Source: JALEFZ01 sp038527485 (GTDB taxonomy: Bacteria; Bacteroidota; Bacteroidia; J057). From it: 64,000 nucleotides of DNA. The DNA lies in contig JBCBFT010000014.1 of the NCBI GenBank assembly GCA_038527485.1, positions 1 through 64,000 of the forward strand, in the 5' to 3' direction. Under the pieces are notes generated by a model. That model was not told where the DNA came from, did not search any database, and was given only the letters and a program-made list of their open reading frames with translations. A program made the position numbers and the translations under genes. Below, piece by piece: positions 1 to 9,155 of this stretch (its first letter is position 1; each line of letters begins with the position of its first letter).

Positions 1-1851
1 CAAATCAAGGGGCACATGTAATTGACCCTTTGTAGGTTGTACACGCATGACTTCACGACCTTGGACATCTCGGATGATTACTGATTGTAAAGGCTCTGTC
101 ACAAGTCCCATGTCTAGCGTGACCCAGCCTTGAGTCGGATTGGGATATACGTTTACCTTGCCTGAAAGCGTCAAGATATTGATCGTAGAATCAAGCTCCG
201 TCGTGGTGATGACCAAACTATCGCAACCTGCCTGATTAGTCAGCGTGACGGTGTCTACCCCCACCATGCTAGAATCCGTCGTCGTAACAGTGATGGAAGT
301 CGTGTCGCTGGCAAGAATGATCGTAGTGACAATAGTCAAGCTATCACAGCCAAACTGATTAATAAGTCTCGTAGTATCAACACCTGCCTGCGTAGGATCA
401 CAAGAGAAGAAGTCGGCTTCAATCGTATCACTGGGAAGAAGCGTCGTCGTGGTAATCACCAGACTATCGCATCCTACCTGATTGGTCAGACTTACTGTAT
501 CAGAACCTACCTGCATGGGGTCGCAAGAGCTCGCAGCGATCTCGGTTGTATCACTTGCCAAGAGCATCGTCGTGGTGATGATCAAGCTGTCGCATCCTGC
601 CTGATTGACAAGCATCACGGTGTCTGTTCCTGCCATCATCGGATCACAAGTGGTTCCCATCAGGTTTGTTGTATCTCCATCGGTACCTGTCAGCGTGACA
701 TTGATGGTGCAAGAATTGCTGATGCCAAAAGAGTCCACTACGGTAAAGGTCACAACTGTATCCGACGTGATAAAGGCACCAGCCGCTGGAAACTGTATAG
801 TGGTATCAATCGTGGCACAAACCCCCGTAGTACTCAATAGATTGGTATAATCAGGTAGCGTGGCACCACAATCAGCACTGACGGCCAGCGTCTGATCTGG
901 TGGACAGGTGATGAGCGGCGGAACGGAATCCAACACAGTCACAGTAAACTGGCAAGAACCTGTAGCGCCATCAGAATCTGTAGCGGAAATTGTCACGGTA
1001 TAGATCCCTGGGAGATAGAAGGGACCAAATAAGGGATCAGAAGCTCCAGGAGACTGAAAGACAGAAGGATTAGGGTCTGTATCATCGACGATGATTGCTT
1101 GAGAGCGAAAGTCAGGAAGCCCCACATCACAGAAGCCTGCCTCGGTGTAAATCGTATCATTTGCAGGACAGGTAACGACAGGCGGTGTATTTACAGGCGT
1201 ACCTGAGCCGAGTCCAAAGACCTCGACAGAGTCTATATGATAGAACTCCGAGCTTGAGTTACAATCAGCTAGGACTTCAATCTGCAAGGTACTTCCTACG
1301 AGTTGTCCTGCTGAAACAGGCACAACCAAAGGATTGGTATTACTAGGATCCGATGTAGATGAGCTTCCCGTTCCTGAGAAGTCATCAAATAGGGTCACAA
1401 CCCTCGTCCGAACCCCATCCAGTATATAGGCAACCTGAATAGAGTCTGCGCTTTCTAGTGATCCTACTTCGAATAGACGCAAGCTGAAGCGGGCAGAATC
1501 ATAGTTACTGATGTCGATAGACTGGGTACGAAAAGTCACCACCTCATCTATATCTCGAAACTGCAAGGCATCTCCAAAAGGAAGTCCTGTGAGGGAAAAA
1601 AATATCGCGCTGTCTTCTACTCTCGCGTGGTCATTGGCGTCAAATATTCCCTGGACAGCAGAGGTTTCCAATGACCATTTCCCATTGGTGGAAGTAAAGG
1701 TGGCATTGGCTAATACAGGTCCTGTAAACCCTTCACCCAGTTGGTTGTCAAAGTTCTCCTCATAGAGCAAGGTCTGAGCGGAGACCGATAAAAAACACAT
1801 CCCCAGGAACAAAACCAGGAGCGTGTATGTGCGTAAGTAAATAGGCTTCAT
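1..1851 (-). CDS. T9SS-secreted repeat protein with HYR-like domain (3' end outside window)
   Basis: Open from an ATG at 1851 to the window edge, at least 617 codons with no stop. The N-terminus is a signal peptide ending in VSAQ. Residues ~25-230 form a beta-rich domain shared with the product of 5931-7121 (both have a HARVE segment followed by QFRDIDE). An HYR-like region with paired VTCP/ITCP segments follows at roughly 240-400. Then come four tandem 41-residue repeats, each with a GCDSL core; the fourth has lost the CDP cysteine. The end visible here (VYPNPTQGWVTLD, then IIRDVQGREV) is the start of a type A T9SS sorting domain, so only a few tens of residues are probably missing. It is most likely exported and attached to, or released from, the cell surface. 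Its substrate is unknown. Confidence 0.85.
   Translation of the reverse strand, partial: MKPIYLRTYTLLVLFLGMCFLSVSAQTLLYEENFDNQLGEGFTGPVLANATFTSTNGKWSLETSAVQGIFDANDHARVEDSAIFFSLTGLPFGDALQFRDIDEVVTFRTQSIDISNYDSARFSLRLFEVGSLESADSIQVAYILDGVRTRVVTLFDDFSGTGSSSTSDPSNTNPLVVPVSAGQLVGSTLQIEVLADCNSSSEFYHIDSVEVFGLGSGTPVNTPPVVTCPANDTIYTEAGFCDVGLPDFRSQAIIVDDTDPNPSVFQSPGASDPLFGPFYLPGIYTVTISATDSDGATGSCQFTVTVLDSVPPLITCPPDQTLAVSADCGATLPDYTNLLSTTGVCATIDTTIQFPAAGAFITSDTVVTFTVVDSFGISNSCTINVTLTGTDGDTTNLMGTTCDPMMAGTDTVMLVNQAGCDSLIITTTMLLASDTTEIAASSCDPMQVGSDTVSLTNQVGCDSLVITTTTLLPSDTIEADFFSCDPTQAGVDTTRLINQFGCDSLTIVTTIILASDTTSITVTTTDSSMVGVDTVTLTNQAGCDSLVITTTELDSTINILTLSGKVNVYPNPTQGWVTLDMGLVTEPLQSVIIRDVQGREVMRVQPTKGQLHVPLDL
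196..680 (-). repeat. Four tandem 123-bp coding repeats
   Basis: The GCDSL-coding core recurs near 214, 337, 460 and 583, an exact 123-bp (41-residue) spacing. The units differ in sequence, so this is an old protein repeat and not a recent DNA duplication. It lies inside the T9SS protein gene. Confidence 0.8.
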
Positions 1852-2124
1852 AATATATGATTGTTAGGTTGAGAGGTAAGTAATTACGCCTTTAAATAAA
1901 GCATAGATTGGGAGTATGAACACCGTAAAAATACCTGATTCCATTTTTCAAATATTAGATTCTTGGTGTAGGATCATGCATCGATGATAAACATAACCTT
2001 TCCTTCCTTCTTGTCTATTATTTCTCTATTTTCTTCAATAAGTATTTGACGAAATATAGAGATATTACATATTGAACTTTTCGCCTTGTACTAGATCTTT
2101 ATTGTCCTTTTAAGCCTGTGTTAT

Positions 2125-5118
2125 ATGAAGCTTTGGTCCAGCCTTCTTGGTTTTTTCCGAAATGTATTTGCCTCATTGCAAGTACAATGGGCCTATTTGA
2201 GAAGTCCAGAGAATAGACATGCGCTCACTCAAAGAACGCGAGTAGCCATTCAAGAATTTTTTCAGGAAAAGAAGTGGAAGACGTGGCCAGGCTTGCTTCA
2301 GTCGTGGATCAAAAATCTGTGGGACCGTATCAGACGGATTGATAAGGATGAAATCAAGGCACAGGCACAAAAGCTGAAAGCAAAAGGAGAGGAAACCTTC
2401 TCTAAAGAAAACCTCCAAAAAGCGAAGGAGACTTTACAAAGTACAGCAGGAGATCTTAAGGCCAAGACAGAGGAGGCACTCTCTAAGGAGAACCTTCAAA
2501 AAGCCAAGGAATCATTACAGAACACCGCTGAAGATCTCAAAACAAAGACGGAGGATGCCCTTTCTAAAGAAAATCTCCAAAAAGCGAAAGAGACGCTCCA
2601 AACTACGACGGAGGATCTTAAGATCAAGGCACAAGAGCTAGAAACTAAAGCTTCTCCGCTCTCTGAAAAACTCAAAGAAGCTAGTCATCAAGCCAGTACA
2701 GGTATCGGCGCACAAACGGCCAAGATCCGTGCCCGCCTTCAATACGCCCATGATGATACGTCTCCCTCACGCTCTCGCAAAGGCTTGGAAACTATCCTCC
2801 TCGCTGTCGCCGCATGGCCAGGCTTTCGCTGGCTTATCGATAAGTGGATGAATCTTAGGATCTGGAAATCCGACAAGGCATTTTTCCAAATCCTCCTACC
2901 TACCCTCGGACTCTCTAGCTTGCTCCTGCTATCTGCAGGCTTGGGACTTTATTTTTACATTAAATCCAATCTCAATCAAACAGAGGACGACATCCGAATT
3001 GAAGCTACCGAAAGCCTCAAAGCGGAGATCTATGAAAAGTATGGAACGTATATACACGAGCGGAGCAATGACATCCAGCAGACGGTATTGGAAAATATCA
3101 CCAAAGCCCATCTCCTCGCCGATGCGCCCACCTTTCAGGAACTGAATATCCAGAATATGGAGAAATTCAGCCGCTCCCTACTCCGCAAAGATACCAACCT
3201 CCTTAACGTAGTCATCCTGACAGACCCCAAAACCAAGCAGTCCATCCGCACACGTAGGATTGGGGATACGACGCGTTTCATTTTTACTTGCTGTGAACTG
3301 CCAGGGGAGCGCGAAGTAGCATATCAAGAAGTCCAAGAAGAGATGTGGCTAGCCGCCATAGGCAGACAAGAAGCAGAGATCTCCGATATATATGTGAATC
3401 CCACCAATGGCGAAAAGTACTTTTACCACGGCGCCAATATCGAAAATATCAAGGGGGAACAAGCAGGCGCTGTTTTGCTGCGCTACAATCTCAACTTTGC
3501 CATTTCAGGTCTCAAAAATGGCCTACAAACGGGCCAAAATTTCCTGATTGCCAATGACAGCCTTCTTGTGGCCACCTCCCAGGATACCCTTATGCCTCAG
3601 ATTGAAGTGGCTGCCTATGAAGATCGAGAAAATAGAGGTCCTACAGACTATGTGATTGCCGTAATCAATATCATACGAAAAGCCAGCAACCAAGCAGAAG
3701 CGATTCAAAAGCTTCGAGAGGGAGCCTACATCAAAGATCCCGTCCGATTCCAGCGACAGTTTGGCCAGATTCTTCCTTATGAAATCCCACGACAGGCCAA
3801 GCAGGACTCCATGGGCAACGTGTATTGGCTCGATCAGGCACAAGCAGCAGCGATCCTGAACCTCAGCTTTGGGCAGCTCTTGGGATTGAACCAAAGCAGT
3901 ATCCAACAAACAGGAGGCAGTCACCGTTTGAGTTTGGCAGAAAGTAAGATTTTGGTTGAAGCATATCTGGACTCTATCCGCAAAGTAGGATCAGGAATCA
4001 TCGTAGATGCGGATTATCTCCTCAGTTTTGAGACCAATGACTTTGGCTGGATCTTGATCAACCAATCTACCAGTGAGCAATATCTTGCCCCTGTCTTAGC
4101 CAAGAATGACTTTATCATTGATAGATTCGATCGCATCACCTCTCGAATCTTCTGGTTTGTCCTCTTGGCAGGTTTGTTCTTTCTTGTTGTCTTCCTGCTG
4201 ATGACGACTGGGATTCTCTACCGATTTACAGATCCTCTTCGTCACCTCGTCCAAAAAGTCTATGCCAGTACACACCTCAAAGATACGCCTTCAAAAGCAC
4301 TCGAAGGGATGGATGAGCTCGTCTACTTGCGTACAGCCTTTATGGAATTAGATGAGAGCCTGACGGACTACATCTCGCAACTCAAGGACTCCAACCAACA
4401 ATTAGAGATGTATGCACAGACGATCGCCCATGACTTGAAAGCCCCCCTTAGGATTCTCCATTCTTATGCTTCTATACTTGATGACAGATATCAAGAAGCC
4501 TTGGGGCCAGAAGGACAGGAGTATCTTCAAGAAATCATGAAAGCGAGCAAAAGGATGAACCGTATGATTGGCATCATGCTAGATTACGCCAGTCTCTCGC
4601 AGAAGATGTCAGATGCCGTGCAGCAAGATGTCAATTTCCATGATCTGGTCACACAAGCGACACTCCAACTGCAGGAAAGCTATGGGCCTATCGAGATGGA
4701 GGTGACAATTGGCAATTTGCCTACTCTGTCCTCCCACCCAACTTTCATGGAGATCTTATTTCAAAATGTCTTAGATAATTCGGTCAAATATCGTCAAGAA
4801 TCACAGCCTCTTCATATCGAAGTGACCGTACAGGAGAGAGAGGATTACTGGCAGTTTATCATTCAGGATAACGGAATAGGAATTGAGGCGGGACAATCCG
4901 AGAAAATATTTGACATGTTTTATAGAGGGGGAGAACACGAGGGAGAAAATGGCTTTGGGATAGGTCTCGCTACCAGTCGGCGCATCATCCGTCACCAAGG
5001 AGGGGACATGTGGGTAGAATCAGAGGGAAAAGGGAAGGGCAGCCGTTTTTGCTTCACCCTTCCCAAGTCTGTGTCCGAAGCCCCTACTCAAAAAGAAATG
5101 CCCAAAGAGGAGGTGTGA
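2125..5118 (+). CDS. Membrane sensor histidine kinase with N-terminal amphipathic repeats
   Basis: 997 residues. Residues 1-250 have no signal peptide and contain three copies of a 27-residue repeat starting SKENLQKAKE (from ~93, 120 and 147), predicted as amphipathic helix or coiled coil. TM1 is at ~256-279. About 400 extracytoplasmic residues resembling a double Cache sensor follow, and TM2 is at ~676-703. The kinase core shows the H box QTIAHDLKAP (His769), N box NVLDNSVKYR (~881), G1 DNGIGIE (~915) and G2 GFGIGLATSRR (~943). It should autophosphorylate on His769 in response to a periplasmic signal. No response regulator lies next to it, so it is an orphan kinase here. The cytoplasmic repeat region ahead of TM1 is unusual for the family. 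Confidence 0.9.
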   Translation: MKLWSSLLGFFRNVFASLQVQWAYLRSPENRHALTQRTRVAIQEFFQEKKWKTWPGLLQSWIKNLWDRIRRIDKDEIKAQAQKLKAKGEETFSKENLQKAKETLQSTAGDLKAKTEEALSKENLQKAKESLQNTAEDLKTKTEDALSKENLQKAKETLQTTTEDLKIKAQELETKASPLSEKLKEASHQASTGIGAQTAKIRARLQYAHDDTSPSRSRKGLETILLAVAAWPGFRWLIDKWMNLRIWKSDKAFFQILLPTLGLSSLLLLSAGLGLYFYIKSNLNQTEDDIRIEATESLKAEIYEKYGTYIHERSNDIQQTVLENITKAHLLADAPTFQELNIQNMEKFSRSLLRKDTNLLNVVILTDPKTKQSIRTRRIGDTTRFIFTCCELPGEREVAYQEVQEEMWLAAIGRQEAEISDIYVNPTNGEKYFYHGANIENIKGEQAGAVLLRYNLNFAISGLKNGLQTGQNFLIANDSLLVATSQDTLMPQIEVAAYEDRENRGPTDYVIAVINIIRKASNQAEAIQKLREGAYIKDPVRFQRQFGQILPYEIPRQAKQDSMGNVYWLDQAQAAAILNLSFGQLLGLNQSSIQQTGGSHRLSLAESKILVEAYLDSIRKVGSGIIVDADYLLSFETNDFGWILINQSTSEQYLAPVLAKNDFIIDRFDRITSRIFWFVLLAGLFFLVVFLLMTTGILYRFTDPLRHLVQKVYASTHLKDTPSKALEGMDELVYLRTAFMELDESLTDYISQLKDSNQQLEMYAQTIAHDLKAPLRILHSYASILDDRYQEALGPEGQEYLQEIMKASKRMNRMIGIMLDYASLSQKMSDAVQQDVNFHDLVTQATLQLQESYGPIEMEVTIGNLPTLSSHPTFMEILFQNVLDNSVKYRQESQPLHIEVTVQEREDYWQFIIQDNGIGIEAGQSEKIFDMFYRGGEHEGENGFGIGLATSRRIIRHQGGDMWVESEGKGKGSRFCFTLPKSVSEAPTQKEMPKEEV
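2395..2640 (+). repeat. Three tandem 81-bp coding repeats in the kinase gene
   Basis: The segment coding SKENLQKAKE recurs at about 2401, 2482 and 2563, an exact 81-bp period. Each unit is rich in Lys, Glu and Ala, consistent with an amphipathic helix. Confidence 0.85.
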
Positions 5119-5215
5119 AATCACCTAAGTAAGAGGTCAGATGTTAAGACGTGAGACAAGAGACTTAAAGTGTTGCTGTTGAATATCTTGCATTCTGCCT
5201 ATACCTCGATTTCTT

Positions 5216-5250
5216 ATGTCCATCTACTTAAGTAGACAGACAGATGTAAT
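5216..5250. repeat. Short palindromic repeat, copy 1
   Basis: Begins TGTCCATCTACTTAAG and ends CAGACAGATG. The centre CTACTTAAGTAG is a perfect palindrome. Related units occur at 5404-5438, 5509-5541, 5799-5820 and, inverted, 7545-7566. Confidence 0.75.
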
Positions 5251-5267
5251 CGATTCATATAAAAAAT

Positions 5268-5420
5268 GGCTCGCCCGATGTCTCCCGACACGGGTGTCTA
5301 TCAAAAGGCTTTTGAAGCCAAGAATTTAGGTCTAAGGCCTATTTAATCTAGAGCCGTGTCAGAGACATCGCCCCAGTCCCTATCAAATTATAGCCCAAAA
5401 ATATCTGTCCACCTACTTAA
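5268..5420 (+). repeat. ~155-bp dispersed intergenic repeat, copy A
   Basis: Starts GGCTCGCCCGATGTCTCC, contains GACACGGGTG, AGGTCTAAG, ATTTAATCTAG and GCCCCAG, and ends in the short palindrome TGTCCACCTACTTAA. The same blocks in the same order appear on the opposite strand at 7546-7707. The middle differs (AAAGGCTTTTGAAGCC versus AAGTGGCTTTAAAGCC) but keeps a small hairpin, so structure may be conserved. Confidence 0.75.
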
Positions 5421-5438
5421 ATAGACGGACAGATGTAA
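5404..5438. repeat. Short palindromic repeat, copy 2
   Basis: Reads TCTGTCCACCTACTTAAATA then GACGGACAGATG. The left half matches copy 4 and the inverted copy at 7545-7566 almost exactly. It forms the right end of the larger copy A element. Confidence 0.75.
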
Positions 5439-5508
5439 AAGGTCAGACATCAGACTTTAAAGTGCTAATAGTCAAGTTATAACAACATTAAACATAACCT
5501 AAATATAT

Positions 5509-5541
5509 ATGTCCACTTACTTAAGTAAGAGGCCAGATGTA
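5509..5541. repeat. Short palindromic repeat, copy 3
   Basis: Contains GTCCACTTACTTAAGTAAG followed by GGCCAGATGTAAT. The right half also matches the degenerate unit at 5124-5147. Confidence 0.65.
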
Positions 5542-5798
5542 ATCAGGTTATAATAGAGCAGGCGTAGCCCCGAATGAAAAGCGCAAGTATGGTCATCCTG
5601 ACGACCATTCCCGTAGGGAAGGAGGAAGGAACTAAAGCAGTATAACTGAGATGAAATCTCATATCTAGTGCCGTGTAGATAAGACTCGTTTAGATCTTTC
5701 TCCCACTATGAAGATTGCGGGACTTCGTAGCGGCATCAAGATGACAAAGCTGGTGCTATTTGTTGGAGCTACGCTATATGCTACATAACCTGTCTTCC

Positions 5799-5820
5799 TC
5801 TGTCCACCTACTTAAACAAG
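5799..5820 (+). repeat. Short palindromic repeat, half copy
   Basis: TCTGTCCACCTACTTAAAC matches the left arm of copy 2; the right arm is missing. Confidence 0.6.
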
Positions 5821-5930
5821 TGCTCCGTAATAGAAACGCCATTCATAGCATATGGTCATCATGCTATAAATGGCGTATGATTATTCCTTAAGCAGGATCA
5901 TTCACGACATCTCAATATGCAGCGTTTCAA

Positions 5931-7121
5931 CTACCGCAATAGGATTCGTTTTCCTTCTTGCTGTCCTGTCTGTGAGCGAAAGTCTATCCAGTATACACCC
6001 GCAGGGAGGTCTTGCATATCTAAGATGGGAAGTATCTGGCTATCTATCTGCTGGATTGTGTGTATGCGACCTTGCAAGTCCATCACACGGACAGCTCCTT
6101 CTATAGGCTTGACAAATATAAGCTCAAACACACGGTCAGTTCCTGTAGGTCGCAGATCAAAGGAAGTACTGGCGAAACTTACCTCCACCTCGATCGCTTG
6201 ACTAAATGAAAAGTTTCCATCTATATCTACCTGCTTGATTCTATACAGCGTCTTTCCTTCGTGTGGAGAAAGGTCTACAAAGGTATAATCTTGCTGTCCT
6301 GCAAGGTCCCCTTTGCCTACCAGCGTTCCAATTTTCTCAAAAACATCGGTATCACCTGCACGCTCTACTTCAAAGTGAGAGTTGTTGATTTCATTCGCAG
6401 TCACCCAACGCAACTCCACTTGATCGAGACTAGATAAGGCTTCGAAAGAAACCCACTCGACGGGAAGGGGATCAGGAGTCGTGATTAAGACATTGTCTAT
6501 GTGAACCAATTCAGAAGATGAATTTACATCTGCAATTACGAATACCTGTATGCGGGTATTGGCACTTACGTCCAACGAAGAAACTGTAATGGTCTGTGTA
6601 ACAGGATTGGTATTACCAAAATCGGTTGTGTTACTAGAGCCTGTCCCGTCTGAATCCGAGTAATCGTCAAAAAACTTTTGAACGACTACTGTAGTAACTC
6701 CATCTAGGATGTATCCTATTACGGTAGAATCATCTGATTCAAGACTACCGATCTCAAATACATCTATAGATATATCAAGAGTCGTCACACTACTGATTAT
6801 GATGTCACGTGTAATGAATCTTGTAGGTTCATCAATATCTCGAAATTGGATAGACTCGCTGATAGTAGAGGAGCCATAACCGATTACAGAAGGCCCTTCT
6901 ACGCGCGCATGATCATCTGCATTAGCGATTCCAATAACAGCGCTCGCTTCTATGAACCAATCTCCATTGGGGTCTGAAAAAATCTGATTGGCTACTGCAG
7001 GTCCTGTGATCCCCTGACCAGAGAGTCCCGTAAAGTCCTCTTCTAACAAGACATTTTGAGCATATAGACTGGTAAGAAGAAATGAAAAGGCAAATAAAAT
7101 GGATACGTAAAGCTGTTTCAT
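5931..7121 (-). CDS. T9SS-secreted protein, paralogue of the first gene
   Basis: 396 residues. A signal peptide ends near LYAQ. Residues ~20-220 match the N-terminal domain of the product of 1-1851, including HARVE, QFRDIDE, an EIGSLES(D/A)DS segment and the phrase SSELVHIDNV (SSEFYHIDSV in the paralogue). The stretch LPVEWVSFEA, a fibronectin-like linker segment frequent before T9SS tails, follows at ~220. The C-terminus (DLPAGVYWIDF then GKRILLR) is a type A T9SS sorting domain. It should be exported across the outer membrane. No enzyme motif is visible. The gene is bracketed by inverted copies of an intergenic repeat (5268-5420 and 7546-7707). Confidence 0.85.
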   Translation of the reverse strand: MKQLYVSILFAFSFLLTSLYAQNVLLEEDFTGLSGQGITGPAVANQIFSDPNGDWFIEASAVIGIANADDHARVEGPSVIGYGSSTISESIQFRDIDEPTRFITRDIIISSVTTLDISIDVFEIGSLESDDSTVIGYILDGVTTVVVQKFFDDYSDSDGTGSSNTTDFGNTNPVTQTITVSSLDVSANTRIQVFVIADVNSSSELVHIDNVLITTPDPLPVEWVSFEALSSLDQVELRWVTANEINNSHFEVERAGDTDVFEKIGTLVGKGDLAGQQDYTFVDLSPHEGKTLYRIKQVDIDGNFSFSQAIEVEVSFASTSFDLRPTGTDRVFELIFVKPIEGAVRVMDLQGRIHTIQQIDSQILPILDMQDLPAGVYWIDFRSQTGQQEGKRILLR

Positions 7122-7425
7122 TGGGAAAAGGATTAGTAATTGGGAAAGTGATAGCTAAGGATATAATCCTATAAATAGGAAAATATGTTATTTCGTACTA
7201 CATGGACTACTTTCTCCCATCGTGCATATGATTTCTGCAGGAGAGAAGGCCAAAGAGATGGTAAAGCGTTATATACAAGGCAAGCAGGTATAGATCAGAT
7301 TACATGATCTATGGATATAAAGGACTAAAGCAGACAGCAGAATGACAATAAGTAGAAATACCTGAATTATGGGATGGAAATACTTTTTAAGAATAAAAAA
7401 TAAGTTGGCACATTATTTTCGAAAT

Positions 7426-7458
7426 AAAAAACATCCCATTTCTGATGAGAAATGGGAT
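7426..7458 (-). terminator. Rho-independent terminator
   Basis: On the minus strand ATCCCATTTCT, loop CATC, then AGAAATGGGAT forms a perfect 11-bp stem followed by GTTTTTTATTT. It lies about 390 bp past the stop of the gene at 7851-9155. Confidence 0.75.
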
Positions 7459-7545
7459 ATCTAGGACAGGAAGGAGCATAATATAAGGTCTCGTGGGGCA
7501 GAGAAGAGGGCCTAACTACTATCAATGGTCGAATAAATCAAAGCC

Positions 7546-7707
7546 TTAAGTAGGTGGACAGATGTCTTCGGGCTATAGTTGGACGAATGCTGGGGCAATC
7601 CCGACATCAAAGATCGGGACGACGCTAGATTTAATAAGTCTTAGACCTCGTTTTATGGCTTTAAAGCCACTTTATGGGCACCCGTGTCTGGAGACATAGG
7701 GCAAGCC
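7546..7707 (-). repeat. ~155-bp dispersed intergenic repeat, copy B (inverted)
   Basis: The reverse complement begins GGCTTGCCCTATGTCTCC and shares ordered blocks with copy A: GACACGGGTG, GAGGTCTAAG, TTAAATCTAG, GCCCCAG, TATAGCCC and TCTGTCCACCTACTTAA. Copies A and B face each other around the gene at 5931-7121. Confidence 0.75.
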
Positions 7708-7850
7708 AAACATAGGAGGATACTTTGAAAAGCAATATATTTCTGACTATTAGTACTTTAAGCCTCTTATCTTTCCCGCAAACGGGCTCGACGCTCGAAG
7801 TCTTTCGTCCAACTACTTAACAGCCCTACAACGTACCTCAACTTTCATTG

Positions 7851-9155
7851 TTACTTAACTGTAAATGCTTGAGACACACGCTGAGCCAACTCAGTCTCGA
7901 AGTGCATCCAATACACCCCGCTGCCCAAGTTACTCACATCCAAATCAATTTGCTCAAATGTCTTGGTAATAGTTTTGTCATAAAACACACGTCCTTGCGT
8001 GTCCAAAACCACAAATGTACCATGCACAGGTGCTTGGAGTCCTACTACTAGATGGTCAGAGCCTGGATTGTCCATAAAGGTAAATATAGGCTGTATCAGG
8101 TCTTCGGCTACGACTTCAATCGTCGAAGAATGATCTGCAAGGCCTGTGGTTTCCACCTGAATGACACGATAATAATTCACCCCCTTTTTCGCGTTGTGAT
8201 CTGTGAATGTATAATCTGCCGATACCTCCTCGTCGCCCTTAGGGAGAAGGGTTGCAATACGTTCAAATCTCTTTCCATCCTCCGAACGCTGGATCACAAA
8301 TGGCTGATCACATCTTTCGCTTGATGTATGCCAAGCTAACGTCACGCGACCAGGGTTTACCTCTCCTTTGAGTTCCCCCCAATCTACGAGTGCATATTGC
8401 TGACTTGTGACTGTCTGAGGAATGGCAAATTGATTGATCAAGCAAGGAGTAAAATTCAAAGCAAACATACGCCCCGTCTCCTCTGACCACTGCGCAAAAC
8501 CTCCATCGTCGATGACAGATGCCCGATACACAAAAGAATTGCGATTGGCAAACTCCATGTAGGTCATGTATTCTGTGGCCTGCATGTCTATTCCCTCTGT
8601 CTTTTGGGCCTGGCGATTGGCAAAAAAGTACAGCGTATGATCCTCCTCATTGTAGGTATTGACGTCTAGCTGAGTATTGCGCTCAAGCGTGTATCGCTGA
8701 CAATCGACAAATCCCACTGCCTCTCTCAAGCGGTAGCCATCTCCGTCTACATCAATAGCTGAAGCTCGCCAATCGGCAAGCTGTACGGGCTGGGTCGTTC
8801 CCTTCTGGACAAAAGAGATTTCAAAATCTACATATCCATACGTGCCGTAAAAGCTTTGACGACTGATCTTGACTGTCGGTTGAAAGGCTTCAGGATCTCC
8901 TGTAAGGGCATTGTCCATCTCGGTGATCACCGCATTGTACTTATTTCGAATCGTAATCAGCGCATCCGTTTTGTCCATGACATCTGAAAATCTGTACACA
9001 GATCCAACTGCTCCAAAATGCCCTGATTCTTGCTCCCAAGTAGTAAATGTAAGATTCTCCGCATAGGAACAAGCGTCTTGAGCTGAAACTCTAGGGAGAA
9101 GCGGTAAAAGAAACAGCGTGAAGGAAAGGAAGATACGTGTAAAAGTTATTTTCAT
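7851..9155 (-). CDS. T9SS-secreted protein of unknown function
   Basis: 434 residues from the ATG at 9155. That start is preferred over an upstream in-frame ATG at 9191 because it gives a clean signal peptide (MKITFTRIFLSF to VSAQ). Residues ~25-260 are a beta-rich domain I do not recognise, with a few cysteines (CSYAE, VDCQRYT, PCLINQ). A region from ~265 (VTLAWHTSSERCDQPF) resembles the fibronectin-type linker that precedes sorting domains. The end (LGSGVYWMHF then SQAFTVK) is a type A T9SS sorting domain. A TTTG/TATATTTG promoter lies about 140 bp upstream and a terminator downstream, so it is probably a single-gene transcript. Confidence 0.85.
   Translation of the reverse strand: MKITFTRIFLSFTLFLLPLLPRVSAQDACSYAENLTFTTWEQESGHFGAVGSVYRFSDVMDKTDALITIRNKYNAVITEMDNALTGDPEAFQPTVKISRQSFYGTYGYVDFEISFVQKGTTQPVQLADWRASAIDVDGDGYRLREAVGFVDCQRYTLERNTQLDVNTYNEEDHTLYFFANRQAQKTEGIDMQATEYMTYMEFANRNSFVYRASVIDDGGFAQWSEETGRMFALNFTPCLINQFAIPQTVTSQQYALVDWGELKGEVNPGRVTLAWHTSSERCDQPFVIQRSEDGKRFERIATLLPKGDEEVSADYTFTDHNAKKGVNYYRVIQVETTGLADHSSTIEVVAEDLIQPIFTFMDNPGSDHLVVGLQAPVHGTFVVLDTQGRVFYDKTITKTFEQIDLDVSNLGSGVYWMHFETELAQRVSQAFTVK

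Larger units (their letters stand above)
5119..5930. other. Gene-free region with several repeat types
   Basis: 812 bp without a credible gene. It holds one copy (5268-5420) of a ~155-bp element whose inverted partner lies at 7546-7707, at least four copies of a short palindrome with core CTACTTAAGTAG, and a stretch at 5570-5760 resembling the degraded intergenic repeats common in Bacteroidota. The degenerate unit at 5124-5147 directly follows the kinase stop codon. Confidence 0.7.
7122..7850. other. Gene-free region with terminator and inverted repeat copy
   Basis: 729 bp without a credible gene. It contains a minus-strand terminator hairpin (7426-7458) for the gene at 7851-9155, the inverted repeat copy B (7546-7707), and a further half-unit of the short palindrome near 7806-7822 (CGTCCAACTACTTAACAG). 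Confidence 0.7.

Noticed and set aside
5216..5820. CRISPR array
   Set aside because: Repeats are palindromic, irregularly spaced (about 100-290 bp) and in both orientations; no cas genes.
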